Assembly: GCF_018130465.1 (NCBI RefSeq)
Contig: NZ_JAFCKJ010000005.1
Coordinates: 334,687 to 398,686 of the forward strand
DNA from: Bradyrhizobium canariense
GTDB lineage: Bacteria; Pseudomonadota; Alphaproteobacteria; Rhizobiales; Xanthobacteraceae
Direction: 5' to 3'
DNA: 64,000 nucleotides
Below are positions 55,265 to 64,000 of the stretch, piece after piece. The notes below the pieces were generated by a model, which was not told where the DNA came from, did no database searches, and worked only from the letters and a program-made list of their open reading frames with translations. The translations under genes were made by a program, and so were the position numbers. Position 1 is the first letter of the stretch. The number at the start of each line of letters is the position of its first letter.

Positions 55265-57286
55265 TTATTGCTTGCTTGTGCGGGCAATCGCCCGCCGGGC
55301 GGCTTCCGCAACGCTTTGCGGCGTGATTCCGAATTCGCGGTAGAGCACCGGGGCCGGCGCCGAAGCACCGAAGCCGCGCATGCCGACGAATTCGCCGTCA
55401 GTGCCGATCCAGCGATGCCAATCGCCAGCTACTGCCGCCTCGATGCCCACCCGTGGCACAGTGCCGAGCACGGCAGCGCGGTAGTCCTCCGGCTGCTCCT
55501 CGAACAACGCGAAGCAGGGTGCGGAGACCACGGCCGCGCGGATGTGCTCGGTGGCGAGCAGGCGGGCCGCTTCCAGCGCAATAGACACTTCCGAACCCGT
55601 TGCGATGAGCGTCACGTCGCGACCGCCGTCCGGCGAAACGATGAGATAGGCGCCCCGTGCGACGCGGTTCCTGCCGCGGACATCGCTGCGGAAGGTCGGC
55701 AGCGCCTGACGGGACAGGCACAGCACGGAGGGACGATTTTCGGCTTCGAGCGCGCAATCCCATGCCTCCAGCGTCTCAACCGCGTCGGCCGGACGGAACA
55801 CAAGCAAGTTCGGAATGACGCGGAGCGCTGCGAGATGCTCGACCGGTTGGTGCGTGGGGCCGTCCTCACCCAGGCCGATGGAGTCATGGGTCATCACATG
55901 AATGACGCGGATCCGCATCAAGGCCGCAAGGCGGATTGCCGGCCGGCTGTAATCGGAGAAGGCGAGGAAGGTACCGCCATAGGGAATGAAGCCGCCGTGC
56001 AGCGCGAGGCCGTTCATCGCGGCTGCCATGCCATGCTCGCGGATGCCGTAATGGATGTAATCGCCGGCGAACGCGTCGCGCTTGACCGGGGTCTGCGCCT
56101 TGGCATGCGTCAGGTTCGAATGCGTCAGGTCCGCCGAGCCACCGACAAATCCGGGAATCGTCCCAGCGATGGCCTCGAGCACCTGTTGCGAAGCCTGCCG
56201 CGTCGCGAGCTTCGGACGCTCGGTGGCAAAGCGCTCGCGCAATTTCGCCGAGGCCTGGGCATAGGCGGTCGGCAGGGCAACCGCCCTGCCCTCGACAAAC
56301 AGATCGCGCTGCTCGGCCGTCGCGCATTCATAGCGATCGAGCCAGGCGAGCCGCTCGACCTGCCCGCGCTGCCCGATCATCCGCCATGCTTTCAGGATCG
56401 GGATCGGCACCACGAAGGGCTGATAGTCCCAGCCGAGCGTTCGCCGCGCCGCCGCGGTCTGCTCGGTGCCGAGCGGCGCGCCATGCGCCTTCTCGGTGCC
56501 CTGACGATCCGGCGCGCCATAGCCGATGATGGTGCGGCAGGCGATCAGCGACGGCCTTGCGTTCTCGCGCTCTTCGGCGATCGCCTGCGCAACCGCTTCG
56601 GGATCGTGCCCGTCGACACGGCGCACCGACCAGCCGGAAGCGGCGAAGCGCGCGAGCTGGTCGTCGGAGGTCGCGAGCGAGGTCGGGCCGTCAATGGATA
56701 TGCCGTTGTCGTCGAACAGCACGATCAGGCGGGACAATTGCAGATGGCCGGCGAGCGAGATCGCCTCCTGGCTGATGCCTTCCATCAGGCATCCGTCGCC
56801 GACGATCACATACGTGAAGTGATCGACGAGGCCGTCGCCATGCCGCGCATTGCCCATCCGCTCGGCAAGTGCCATGCCGACCGCGGTCGCAATCCCCTGC
56901 CCCAGCGGACCGGTCGTGGTCTCGACGCCCGGCGTATGGCCATATTCCGGATGGCCCGGCGTCTTCGAGCCCCATTGCCGGAACGCCTTGATGTCATCGA
57001 GGCTGACGTCGCCGCCGGTGAGATGGAGCAATGCATAGAGCAGCATCGAGCCATGGCCCGCCGACAGCACGAAGCGATCGCGGTCCGGCCAATTGGGGTG
57101 AGCCGAGTCGAATTTCAGAAACCGCGAGAACAGCACGGTCGCGACATCGGCCATCCCCATGGGCAGGCCGGGATGGCCGGATTGCGAGGTCTCGATGGCA
57201 TCGACCGCGAGGAAGCGGACGGCATTGGCGAGATCGTTGTGCGCGACCGCCGAGAGGTCGGCGTCGGCGTGAACCGAGATGTTCAT
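55265..57286 (-). CDS. cbbT: Transketolase
   Basis: This thiamine-diphosphate enzyme transfers two-carbon units in the Calvin cycle. The 673-residue protein has the TPP motif [20 protein letters not shown], the catalytic HGTEK-like [12 protein letters not shown], and [22 protein letters not shown] (the Glu that activates TPP). A GGGAG lies before the ATG 57286. The antisense strand of this gene holds a long open frame that is not a gene. Confidence 0.97.
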   Translation of the reverse strand: MNISVHADADLSAVAHNDLANAVRFLAVDAIETSQSGHPGLPMGMADVATVLFSRFLKFDSAHPNWPDRDRFVLSAGHGSMLLYALLHLTGGDVSLDDIKAFRQWGSKTPGHPEYGHTPGVETTTGPLGQGIATAVGMALAERMGNARHGDGLVDHFTYVIVGDGCLMEGISQEAISLAGHLQLSRLIVLFDDNGISIDGPTSLATSDDQLARFAASGWSVRRVDGHDPEAVAQAIAEERENARPSLIACRTIIGYGAPDRQGTEKAHGAPLGTEQTAAARRTLGWDYQPFVVPIPILKAWRMIGQRGQVERLAWLDRYECATAEQRDLFVEGRAVALPTAYAQASAKLRERFATERPKLATRQASQQVLEAIAGTIPGFVGGSADLTHSNLTHAKAQTPVKRDAFAGDYIHYGIREHGMAAAMNGLALHGGFIPYGGTFLAFSDYSRPAIRLAALMRIRVIHVMTHDSIGLGEDGPTHQPVEHLAALRVIPNLLVFRPADAVETLEAWDCALEAENRPSVLCLSRQALPTFRSDVRGRNRVARGAYLIVSPDGGRDVTLIATGSEVSIALEAARLLATEHIRAAVVSAPCFALFEEQPEDYRAAVLGTVPRVGIEAAVAGDWHRWIGTDGEFVGMRGFGASAPAPVLYREFGITPQSVAEAARRAIARTSKQ

Positions 57287-57302
57287 CGGATACTCCCCTT
57301 GT

Positions 57303-58178
57303 TCACTTCAGGTTTCGCTTGCGCTCGATCAGCTGCATGATCAGCGGCGTCAGGATGAGCTGCATGGCAAGATCGAGCTTCGCGCCGGGACACACGATCG
57401 AATTGGCGCGAGACATCCAGCTTTGCGGCAGCATCGAGAGCAGATAGGGGAAGTCGATGCCGCGCGGGTTCTTGAAGCGGATCACGACCATCGATTCGTC
57501 CGGCGTCGGGATCCAGCGCGCGATGAACGGATTGGAGGTGTCCACAGTCGGCACGCGCTGGAAGTTGATGTCGGTCTCGGAGAATTGCGGGCAGATGTAG
57601 TGGATGTAATCCGGCATCCGCCGCAGAACGGTGTCGGTGACGGCCTCGGTCGAATAGCCTCGCGCACTGCGGTCGCGGTGCAGCTTCTGGATCCATTCGA
57701 GATTGATGACGGGCACGACGCCGATCTTGAGGTCGGCATAACGCGCGACATTGACCTTGTCGGTAACGACGGCGCCGTGCAGGCCCTCGTAGAACAGCAG
57801 GTCGGAGCTCTCCGGCAGCCGTTTCCATTCGGTGAAGGTGCCGGGTGCGGTGCCATGCAGCGCGGATTCTTCGGCATCGTGGACATAGTGCCGCGTCGTC
57901 GCCGTGCCGGTCTCGCCATAGTCGCGGAACGCCCGCTCCAGCTCCTCGAACAGATTGGTCTCGGGGCTGAAATGGCTGAAATGCCTGTTGCCGCGCTCGG
58001 CCTCCTTGGCCATCTGCGTGCGCATTTGCGCGCGATCGTAGCGATGGAAGGCATCGCCTTCGATGTAGGCCGCGTTGACCTTCTCGCGGAAGAATATCTG
58101 CTCAAAGGTCTTCTTGACCGACGTGGTGCCGGCGCCGGAGGAGCCGGTGATGGAGATGATCGGATACTTCCTGGACAT
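57303..58178 (-). CDS. cbbP: Phosphoribulokinase
   Basis: The enzyme makes ribulose 1,5-bisphosphate from ribulose 5-phosphate and ATP, one of two reactions unique to the Calvin cycle. The 291-residue length is that of the bacterial octameric type. The P-loop is [15 protein letters not shown] (residues 12-26), with [21 protein letters not shown] and [11 protein letters not shown] further on. It is the second gene of the operon, between cbbF and cbbT. Confidence 0.97.
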   Translation of the reverse strand: MSRKYPIISITGSSGAGTTSVKKTFEQIFFREKVNAAYIEGDAFHRYDRAQMRTQMAKEAERGNRHFSHFSPETNLFEELERAFRDYGETGTATTRHYVHDAEESALHGTAPGTFTEWKRLPESSDLLFYEGLHGAVVTDKVNVARYADLKIGVVPVINLEWIQKLHRDRSARGYSTEAVTDTVLRRMPDYIHYICPQFSETDINFQRVPTVDTSNPFIARWIPTPDESMVVIRFKNPRGIDFPYLLSMLPQSWMSRANSIVCPGAKLDLAMQLILTPLIMQLIERKRNLK

Positions 58179-58190
58179 GGAATGCCTCGC

Positions 58191-59228
58191 TCACAGCCGG
58201 AAGAAGCCGCGCCGCGCGAACAGCGGTGCGGAGACGCTGGCGACCAGCAGCGGATCGCAATGCAGTTGCTCGACGCGCTGCACCTCGTTGCTCGAGCCCA
58301 TGATCAGCGGCACGCGCTGATGCAAGCTCTGCGCTGAGAGTTCGAGGATGCGCTCGCGCCCGGTCGAAGCCGACCCGCCGGCCTGCTCGATGATGTAAGC
58401 CATCGGGTGCGCTTCATAGGTGAGGCGCAGGCGGCCGTCGCCATAGCCGGGCCGTGCATCGGAGGGATAGAGGAACACGCCGCCGCGGGTGAGGATGCGA
58501 TAGGCCTCGGCAACCAGCGATCCGACCCAGCGCATGTTGAAATTGTGGTTGGCCGGCCCTTCCACACCGGCGAGGCATTCATCGACGAAGGCGCGCACCG
58601 GCTGTTCCCAATGCCGGCGGTTCGAGGCGTTGATCGCGAACTCCTCGCACGTCTCCGATATCTGCACGGCGCTGCGCGCGAGACGGAAGCAACCGGACTT
58701 GCGGTCGAGCGTGAAGATGTCGACGCCGTCGCCGAGCGTCAGCACCAGCGAGGTCTGCGGGCCGTAGGTGACGAACCCCGCCGCGAGCTGCGCCGAGCCG
58801 CGCTGATGGAAGGCGAGCGCGAGATCGTCCGGCGCGGGCAGGATCGAGAAAATCGTGCCCACGGTCATGTTGATGTCTATGTTGGAAGAGCCATCGAGCG
58901 GATCGATCGCGACGCAGATCTTCGCCGCGCGGTCACCGATCTGCGGTTCGCGCATCTCCTCTGACGCCAGTGCCGCGATCGGCAGCTTGCCGAGACAGCG
59001 GCGCAGGATCGCATCCGCCTGCACGTCGAGATTGCGCTGGACGTCGCCGTCGCTGTTGCGGCCGGTGGTCAGGCCCGATGCGTCCGCGAGATCTCCGGTG
59101 GTGATCAGATCGGCGATCTCGATGGCGGCCGCCGCGATGGCGTCGACCGCGGCCGCCACGGCCAGCGCATGCGGCGCCGTCTCGGAATACCGTTGAAGGT
59201 GGTCGTCCAGCCTGATTTGCCCGGTCAT
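58191..59228 (-). CDS. cbbF: Fructose-1,6-bisphosphatase, class I
   Basis: The first gene of the operon removes the C1 phosphate from fructose 1,6-bisphosphate. The 345-residue protein has the metal-site motif [22 protein letters not shown] and the C-terminal [37 protein letters not shown]. Length and motifs fit the cbb-operon class I type, which often also acts on sedoheptulose 1,7-bisphosphate. AGGGATGG lies before the ATG. Confidence 0.96.
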   Translation of the reverse strand: MTGQIRLDDHLQRYSETAPHALAVAAAVDAIAAAAIEIADLITTGDLADASGLTTGRNSDGDVQRNLDVQADAILRRCLGKLPIAALASEEMREPQIGDRAAKICVAIDPLDGSSNIDINMTVGTIFSILPAPDDLALAFHQRGSAQLAAGFVTYGPQTSLVLTLGDGVDIFTLDRKSGCFRLARSAVQISETCEEFAINASNRRHWEQPVRAFVDECLAGVEGPANHNFNMRWVGSLVAEAYRILTRGGVFLYPSDARPGYGDGRLRLTYEAHPMAYIIEQAGGSASTGRERILELSAQSLHQRVPLIMGSSNEVQRVEQLHCDPLLVASVSAPLFARRGFFRL

Positions 59229-59325
59229 CTGCGTCCATCCCTTTGCTGGTGCCGGATCCAGTTCCCTCCCCGCTGGAGGTCGGTGCGGTCAGTGCCAACA
59301 ACGATGAGATTGACAGGGGCTGCTT

Positions 59326-59344
59326 AATAAGGAAAATTTCTATT
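59326..59344. promoter_or_regulatory. Probable CbbR operator region
   Basis: Imperfect inverted repeat AATA-x2-GAAA-x-TTTC-TATT in the 120-bp gap between the divergent cbbR and cbbF genes. LysR regulators such as CbbR bind such AT-rich dyads near their own promoter. The site touches the cbbR start codon. Confidence 0.45.
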
Positions 59345-59348
59345 CATA

Positions 59349-60320
59349 ATGAGTGCCAAAGAATTATCTTATAATGCCCATTCAGCAGCGAAGCTCCGGC
59401 ATCTGACGATCCGGCAGCTTCGCTCGCTCGCGGCGCTCTCGGCCAAGGGCAGCGTCACGGCAGCCTCGAGCCAGCTCGGCCTGACGCAGCCGGCCGTGAC
59501 CCAGCAGCTGCGCCAGCTTCAGGATCTCGCCGGACTGCCGCTGGTGCAGCGGACCGGTGACGGCATGCTGCTGACGGAGGCGGGCAAGGAGGTGCTGGCG
59601 CTCGCCGAGCGCGTCGAAGCCGCAATCGCCGACTGCCAGGGTTCGCTCGACCTGCTTGCGGGGCGAACCGGCGGCACGGTGCATCTCGGCGCGGTCTCGA
59701 CCGCGAAATATTTCGTGCCGCACGCGATCGCGGCATTCTCGAAGCGGCATCCGAAGATCGAGATCAAGCTCACCGTCGGCAATCGCGAGGAGATTCGCGG
59801 AGCCATGCACGGCTACGACCTCGACTTCGCGGTCATGGGTCGGCCACCGGCCGACGTCAGCGTCGACGTGCGTCAGCTCGGGCGTAATCCGCACATCATC
59901 GTCGCGCGCAAGGGGCACTGGCTGGAGAAGGATTCCGGCCTCAACCTGACCGACCTCGTGCACGAGACCTTCCTCACGCGCGAGCCCGGCTCGGGCACGC
60001 GGACACTGATGGAAGGCATGTTCCAGAAGTCGGATCTCGAGCCGATCATCGGCATGGAGATGAGCAGCAACGAGACCATCAAGCAGGCGGTGATCGCCGG
60101 GCTCGGCATCGCCTTCATCTCGGCCCACACCGTGGCGCACGAGCTCACCGAGGGCCGGCTCATCGTGCTCGACGTCGCGGGCCTGCCGATCGTGCGGCAA
60201 TGGTACGTGATCCGCCGCAGCGACAAGGTGCTGCTGCCACCCGCCCAGGCAATGTTCGATTTTCTGGGCTCGGAGGGGTCGAACTACCTGCCCGAATTGC
60301 CCGAATTCGACGCGCGATAG
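59349..60320 (+). CDS. cbbR: CbbR, LysR-type regulator of the Calvin operon
   Basis: A 323-residue LysR regulator with a winged-HTH (about residues 17-75: LRHLTIRQLRSLAALSAKGSVTAASSQLGLTQPAVTQQLRQLQDL) and a substrate-binding domain (about 105-310, with GGTVHLGAVSTAKYFVPHAIAAF). It is divergent from cbbF with a short shared promoter, the standard position of CbbR. In relatives it activates cbb transcription in response to Calvin-cycle metabolites or ATP. Confidence 0.96.
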   Translation: MSAKELSYNAHSAAKLRHLTIRQLRSLAALSAKGSVTAASSQLGLTQPAVTQQLRQLQDLAGLPLVQRTGDGMLLTEAGKEVLALAERVEAAIADCQGSLDLLAGRTGGTVHLGAVSTAKYFVPHAIAAFSKRHPKIEIKLTVGNREEIRGAMHGYDLDFAVMGRPPADVSVDVRQLGRNPHIIVARKGHWLEKDSGLNLTDLVHETFLTREPGSGTRTLMEGMFQKSDLEPIIGMEMSSNETIKQAVIAGLGIAFISAHTVAHELTEGRLIVLDVAGLPIVRQWYVIRRSDKVLLPPAQAMFDFLGSEGSNYLPELPEFDAR

Positions 60321-60331
60321 CCGGCCGACAT

Positions 60332-60424
60332 TCAGCCCATCAGCTTCATCGCGACCGTTGCCGCCAGAATGACGATGATCTGGAGCAGGCGCTCGGTCGT
60401 GAAGATGCGGTTGAAGGTGGTCAT
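60332..60424 (-). CDS. 30-residue membrane peptide
   Basis: The frame reads MTTFNRIFTTERLLQIIVIL and ends ATVAMKLMG: a polar N-terminus then one hydrophobic helix. The ribosome site (CGGGGC) is poor. It lies 11 bp after the cbbR stop on the opposite strand. It may be a genuine single-helix peptide, but the support is weak. Confidence 0.35.
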   Translation of the reverse strand: MTTFNRIFTTERLLQIIVILAATVAMKLMG

Positions 60425-60577
60425 CACTTGCCCCGGCCGAATTGGGATGTCTCGATCCGGACGTTGCTAGCACACGCGGGCTTCGAGACAACTCCGTAGT
60501 CGCCACGTGGTGTCCGTGCACGATCCGACGACCGGGCGTTCGGCGGGCCGGCCCAAGGCCGCGCCCATCGTTAACGA

Positions 60578-60787
60578 TCAGGCCGCGAGCCGGCCGGCAT
60601 AATCCGCACGCGCGGCGAAATAGGTCTCCAGCTCCGTCAGCGCCCGCGCTTCCCAATCCCTCGCCTGCTCGAGCAGCGACCAGCTCTGGCCCGGGCGGAA
60701 TGCAGCGGTCTGGCGATAGAGCGATGCGATACCGCGGTAGCGGCGCACGTTCTCCAAGATGGCGTGACCGGTTATTTGGCCGTTCAT
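60578..60787 (-). CDS. Small helical protein, ENVRRYR family, copy 2
   Basis: A 69-residue paralogue of the product at 46886-47098, with shared ENVRRYR, ASL, RQ, AA, RP, W and LL positions. The ATG 60787 follows GAGGGAG. Two-helix prediction; function unknown. Confidence 0.72.
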   Translation of the reverse strand: MNGQITGHAILENVRRYRGIASLYRQTAAFRPGQSWSLLEQARDWEARALTELETYFAARADYAGRLAA

Positions 60788-60925
60788 GTCCGAAAACTCC
60801 CTCGTCATTCCCGGGGGAGAAATTGCGGCCAAATCTTTTTCGAAAAGTTAGCGCCGCGCGACAAGGGCGCGAATGGTTTCCGGACTGTTGCCCGCGCGCA
60901 ACGTGCGCGGCCGCGCAATGCCGAT

Positions 60926-61345
60926 TTATTGCGAATTCGTTGCCGCGCTCTCGCTCCGCGGCTTCAACCCACCGCCGCTGATGATCGCCATCGTCTCGCG
61001 GCAGAGATCGGCAAGGCCGATCAGCAGCACGGCGAGCAGGCAGAACAGCTTGATCGAATCGGCATGCGCGCTGGTCAGCGAATTGAACTCGAAGAAGGGC
61101 GGAATGAACGCCCACCACACCAGCGGAATGGTGAGCAGCGCGGCGAACGCCGCCGCCGGTGCGCCCGCGACAAAGCCGAGCACGAACAGGCTGGGCAGGA
61201 ACGCCGCGAAATAGAGTTTTGCGCCGAGCGCGACACAGACGCCCTGGAGCGCAGCCGACGTTACGACAACGACGAATCCAAGCAGAAACGCCTGCCACGA
61301 CCATGGTCGTACCCGCGGCACGCCAAACAGCCCCGCACGCCTCAT
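60926..61345 (-). CDS. DUF4118-like four-helix membrane protein
   Basis: The 139-residue protein has four hydrophobic segments (about residues 18-36, 44-66, 66-84 and 95-117) with short loops, resembling the DUF4118 sensor domain of KdpD-type kinases but with no attached kinase. The ATG follows GGGGAGG. Function unknown; possibly a membrane sensor or a remnant. Confidence 0.72.
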   Translation of the reverse strand: MRRAGLFGVPRVRPWSWQAFLLGFVVVVTSAALQGVCVALGAKLYFAAFLPSLFVLGFVAGAPAAAFAALLTIPLVWWAFIPPFFEFNSLTSAHADSIKLFCLLAVLLIGLADLCRETMAIISGGGLKPRSESAATNSQ

Positions 61346-61495
61346 CAGCCTCCCCCTGCCGCCCGTTAACCAGGCTCGCTTGCGACCAAAGTACTACAGC
61401 GGCAGGGAAACTGCGAGGTGGAAATTGCCGTCCAGGTTTCCTTGCGGACGGCCTTGGTAAACGGGCCGAATCGCACAATTTGGGCCACCCCGGCC

Positions 61496-62689
61496 CTACT
61501 CGGTGGCCGCATAGACGAGGCCTGCGACGGGCAGCGCGAGGCCAATGGCCGATGCGAGCGTCCAGCCGCCTTGCGCAAACGCCCAGGCGCCGACCGCCGA
61601 GCCTGCCGCGCCCGCGGTGAAGAACGTCGCCATGTAGAGGCCGTTGAGGCGGCTGCGGTGCTCGTGCCCCAGCGCGAAGATCGCGCGGAAGCCGAGCACG
61701 ACGTTGCCCTGCACGCCGATGTCGATTGCGATCGCGGCCACGACCAGGCAGGCGAGGTTCAGCACCGATCCGGCCGCGCCGATATGCGTGATCAGGAAGC
61801 CCACGGCCGCGAGCAGCAGCGCGACCAGTGTTGCCATGCGGCTATGGCCGCGATCGGCAAGCCGCCCCGCGATCGGGGCCGCGAACACGCCGGCGACACC
61901 GGCGAGCGCGAACAGCGCGATGCCGCGCTGGGTGAAGCCGAACTCGCTCGCGAGCAGCAGCGGCGTCACGGTCCAGAACAGGCTGAAGGCGCCGAACAGG
62001 CTGGCCTGGTAGAGCGCGCGGCGCCGCAGCAGCGGCGTGGTCCGCACCAGATGCGGCATCGACAGCAGCAATTCGCCATAATGCATGCGCGCGACCGGCT
62101 TGCGCTTCGGCAGCGTCATCCAGAGCGCGGCTGCGAGCACGATCATCAGTGCGGCCGAGCAGAAGAACACCGCGTGCCACGACAGCACTGCCGTGACGAA
62201 GCTCGACACCGGCCGCGCCAGCATGATGCCGAGCATGAGGCCGGTCGAGACGTTGCCGACGACGCGGCCGCGAATAGCCGCCGGCGCGAGATGCGCCGCA
62301 TAAGGAATGATGATCTGCACCGCGACCGAGCCGAGCCCGATGAACAGCGCGGCGATCAGGAACGGCAGCGCGTGGGACGCGAAGCCGGCGGCGAGCAGGG
62401 CTGCCGCACCGAGCGTGATGACGGAGCAGATCAGGGTACGGTTCTCGACGAGGTCGCCGAGCGGCACGATCAGCAGCAGCCCGGTGCCGTAGCCGATCTG
62501 CGTCATGGTGACGATCAGCCCCGCCGCCGCGTGCGACAGGCCGAGCGCGGCGCTGATCGGGGCGATCAGCGGCTGAGCGTAATAGATGTTGGCGGCGACC
62601 ATGCCGCAGGCCGCGGCAAGCACGAAGGTCAGTCGCTGCGACACCGCATCCGGCTCCGGCGCGGTCTCGATCGTGGCATTCATCGTCAT
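61496..62689 (-). CDS. MFS transporter (drug or arabinose efflux type)
   Basis: A 397-residue, 12-helix major facilitator protein with the early helix sequence ANIYYAQPLIAPISAALGLS and the loop motif GDLVENRTLI, both typical of the AraJ/drug:H+ exporter group. It is downstream of a TetR regulator whose predicted operator occurs at 62710, directly before this gene, so it is probably induced by its substrate. An ATG two codons on is also possible. Confidence 0.92.
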   Translation of the reverse strand: MTMNATIETAPEPDAVSQRLTFVLAAACGMVAANIYYAQPLIAPISAALGLSHAAAGLIVTMTQIGYGTGLLLIVPLGDLVENRTLICSVITLGAAALLAAGFASHALPFLIAALFIGLGSVAVQIIIPYAAHLAPAAIRGRVVGNVSTGLMLGIMLARPVSSFVTAVLSWHAVFFCSAALMIVLAAALWMTLPKRKPVARMHYGELLLSMPHLVRTTPLLRRRALYQASLFGAFSLFWTVTPLLLASEFGFTQRGIALFALAGVAGVFAAPIAGRLADRGHSRMATLVALLLAAVGFLITHIGAAGSVLNLACLVVAAIAIDIGVQGNVVLGFRAIFALGHEHRSRLNGLYMATFFTAGAAGSAVGAWAFAQGGWTLASAIGLALPVAGLVYAATE

Positions 62690-62709
62690 TCACACGGTCC
62701 CCAGATATC

Positions 62710-62725
62710 GGAAACGATCGTTTCC
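62710..62725. promoter_or_regulatory. TetR operator upstream of the MFS gene
   Basis: GGAAACGATCGTTTCC is a perfect 16-bp palindrome between tetR and the MFS gene. A 13/16 copy lies at 63375-63390 before tetR, which strongly suggests that both are bound by the TetR protein of this locus. Confidence 0.8.
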
Positions 62726-62741
62726 TAATATGACAAACAAT

Positions 62742-63362
62742 TCAGGCGAGCAGCTTCATCGCGACGGCGACCAGGCGCTTGCCGTCGAGCGAAAGGCGCG
62801 CCTTGCCGACGACGCGCAGACCCTGCGTGATGCAGATCATCAGACGCGCGGTGTCGTCGGCGGCGACATGGCGGGGAATCGAGCCGTCGGCCTGCCCCTC
62901 GCGAATGAGGCCGGCGATGAAGCCTTCGTTGGTCTCGAGCCGCGCGCTGACGAGGGCGGCGACCACCGGATCGACCGCGGACAATTCGACCGCGCTGCCG
63001 ACCACGAGGCAGCCGCGCCGCCCCTCGTTGCCCTGGGAATGCTCCACATAGGAGAGCAGCATGTTGCGCAGCCGTTCGCGGCCGTTGGCGCCTTGCGCCG
63101 CGGCGCTGCGCGTCTGCTCCTGGCGCAGCGCGGCGTAGCGCTCGAAGGCGGCGAGAAACACCGCATGCTTGTCGCGAAACGCCTTGTAGACGCTGCCGGT
63201 CGCCAGCCGCATCGCCGCGGTGAGATCGCCGATCGAGGTGGCATGATAACCGCGCTCGCAAAACACGCGGACGGCCCTGTCGAGCGCAGTGTCCATGTCG
63301 AACTCCCGGGGACGGCCGGGCGGACGGGCAACTGGCTCGGATTTGCGGGCGGTCTTTTGCAT
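62742..63362 (-). CDS. TetR-family transcriptional repressor
   Basis: The 206-residue protein has a TetR helix-turn-helix near the N-terminus (about residues 25-70: LDRAVRVFCERGYHATSIGDLTAAMRLATGSVYKAFRDKHAVF) and a helical ligand-binding C-terminal domain. The C-terminal part resembles the TetR_C_11/AcrR group. It is upstream of an MFS exporter on the same strand, with matching palindromes before each gene; a substrate-inducible efflux pair is the natural reading. Confidence 0.93.
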   Translation of the reverse strand: MQKTARKSEPVARPPGRPREFDMDTALDRAVRVFCERGYHATSIGDLTAAMRLATGSVYKAFRDKHAVFLAAFERYAALRQEQTRSAAAQGANGRERLRNMLLSYVEHSQGNEGRRGCLVVGSAVELSAVDPVVAALVSARLETNEGFIAGLIREGQADGSIPRHVAADDTARLMICITQGLRVVGKARLSLDGKRLVAVAMKLLA

Positions 63363-63374
63363 TGCGGGACAATA

Positions 63375-63390
63375 GGGAATGATTGTTTCC
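63375..63390. promoter_or_regulatory. TetR operator upstream of tetR (imperfect)
   Basis: GGGAATGATTGTTTCC matches the perfect palindrome at 62710 in 13 of 16 positions and lies 13 bp before the tetR ATG; autoregulation is likely. Confidence 0.7.
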
Positions 63391-63451
63391 GAATAAAGAC
63401 ACTTGGTTGTGATGGGGGCAGCGGATCAAACTGATGGCCACCAACTCCGGT

Positions 63452-63578
63452 GTCGTCCTGGCGAAGGCCAGGACCCATTACCCCAGGGAGGGGTTTGGCG
63501 AAGACTCGCTCGGTTGGATTGATACCGCCTCAAATCGATCGACCTCGCGGTATGGGTCCTGGCCTTCGCCAGGACGAC
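63452..63578. repeat. Long inverted repeat, 27-bp arms
   Basis: Arms at 63452-63478 and 63552-63578 are exact inverse copies (beginning GTCGTCCTGGCGAAGG), spaced by 73 bp. An interspersed element of the REP or MITE type is likely. No gene lies inside. Confidence 0.85.
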
Positions 63579-63642
63579 ATTTGAGGTCGTTGCACCTGAC
63601 TGCCGCGACATCGCCACGGAGCGAGGGCGACATCGCAGAACT

Positions 63643-63728
63643 CGTAGGATGGGTAGAGCGAAGCGAAACCCATCACCTCTCTTCGCGTAAATGGCCGATG
63701 GGTTTCGCTTCGCTCTACCCATCCTACG
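63643..63728. repeat. Long inverted repeat, 32-bp arms
   Basis: Arms at 63643-63674 and 63697-63728 are perfect inverse copies beginning CGTAGGATGGGTAGAG, with a 22-nt loop. It is the longest perfect hairpin in the window. Confidence 0.9.
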
Positions 63729-64000
63729 CTTCCAGACACGCCTTCGCATCCTCGCGGCGCGATCCGCCCGAGCTTTGCTTGGTCACTTCACCCTCTAGTC
63801 CAAGAGGGCGCAGGGAAGGCCGGGTGCCGGCTGGCAACCGCGGTCCGCTGCGCGAAAAGCACACGCAGAAAAACCGCACAGCAGCATACAGGTGTAGCCA
63901 ATCACTCGGCCTTCCCTGCGCAGTGGTTGGACGGCTTATGCCGTGCTCTCCCGGGAGCCGAGTTCCTTTTGGCCTCCCTCGTCCCAACGAAATTCGCCGA
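63729..64000. other. Structured non-coding stretch running off the right edge
   Basis: No gene was seen. A 15-bp perfect inverted repeat (GCGCAGGGAAGGCCG at 63808-63822, inverse at 63907-63921) encloses 84 bp, and the next 80 bp contain further short inverted pieces. The look is that of an interspersed Bradyrhizobium element or a structured RNA; it is cut by the window end. An open frame of 87 codons on the minus strand across it (63724-63987) is low-confidence. Confidence 0.55.

Noticed and set aside
55268-57340. Open frame of 690 codons opposite cbbT
   Set aside because: It is an antisense shadow of an intact transketolase gene, with no ribosome site or motif.
61418-62728. Open frame of 436 codons opposite the MFS gene
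   Set aside because: It is an antisense shadow; the MFS gene has clear family motifs.
63724-63987. 87-residue gene at the right edge
   Set aside because: The frame crosses a perfect inverted repeat and has no ribosome site; it looks like a by-product of a non-coding element.

Overview
The window is GC-rich alphaproteobacterial chromosome. Gene content, small-protein families and interspersed palindromes fit Bradyrhizobium or a close Nitrobacteraceae relative; this is my judgement from protein similarity and codon style, with no database search. No rRNA, tRNA, CRISPR, transposase, phage or plasmid gene was seen.

Layout. 1-26 kb is mostly core metabolism and envelope: a partial histidine phosphatase, fabI, an ECF sigma/anti-sigma pair, a DnaJ-like protein, pdxH, an SDR, a CorA transporter, an L,D-transpeptidase, an extensin-like protein, an acyl-CoA ligase, glutaryl-CoA dehydrogenase, a RibB with a degenerate second domain, a K+/H+ antiporter, an aminotransferase, an extradiol dioxygenase with an XRE regulator, an aldo/keto reductase and PhoD. 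Four families of interspersed palindromes sit in the gaps. One small secreted-protein gene (25576-25995) has its ribosome-binding site inside a 15-bp RNA stem.

27.5-44 kb is a stress-type accessory region. It holds many small proteins (PRC-barrel, two DUF4142-type, two DUF3147, a ribbon-helix-helix-like protein, DUF3072-like, a lysine-rich DUF6496-like protein, several short secreted or hydrophilic peptides) around two large sensor kinases. Seven small genes here, plus one at 22.6 kb, are preceded by GGAAC-N16/17-nGTT-like sequences, the pattern of the alphaproteobacterial general-stress sigma factor EcfG. The first kinase is a 2,095-residue soluble poly-HAMP hybrid kinase with eleven 276-bp repeats in perfect register, a GAF domain and three receivers. 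The second is a receiver-PAS-HWE kinase, the kinase class that feeds the PhyR/EcfG pathway in related bacteria. My reading is a stress-sensing and stress-response cluster.

44-50 kb carries a DegP-type protease, a universal stress protein and a coupled FIST / PAS-GGDEF-EAL pair (cyclic-di-GMP signalling). 50.5-60.3 kb is a complete Calvin-cycle operon cbbF-P-T-A-L-S-X-E (form IC, red-type RuBisCO with its CbbX activase), read leftward and divergent from cbbR. The right end has a DUF4118-like membrane protein, an MFS exporter/TetR pair with matching operators, and a cluster of long inverted repeats running to the window edge.

Together the window shows a metabolically flexible soil bacterium: autotrophic CO2 fixation, aromatic and lysine-type catabolism, and a strong investment in envelope and general-stress functions.
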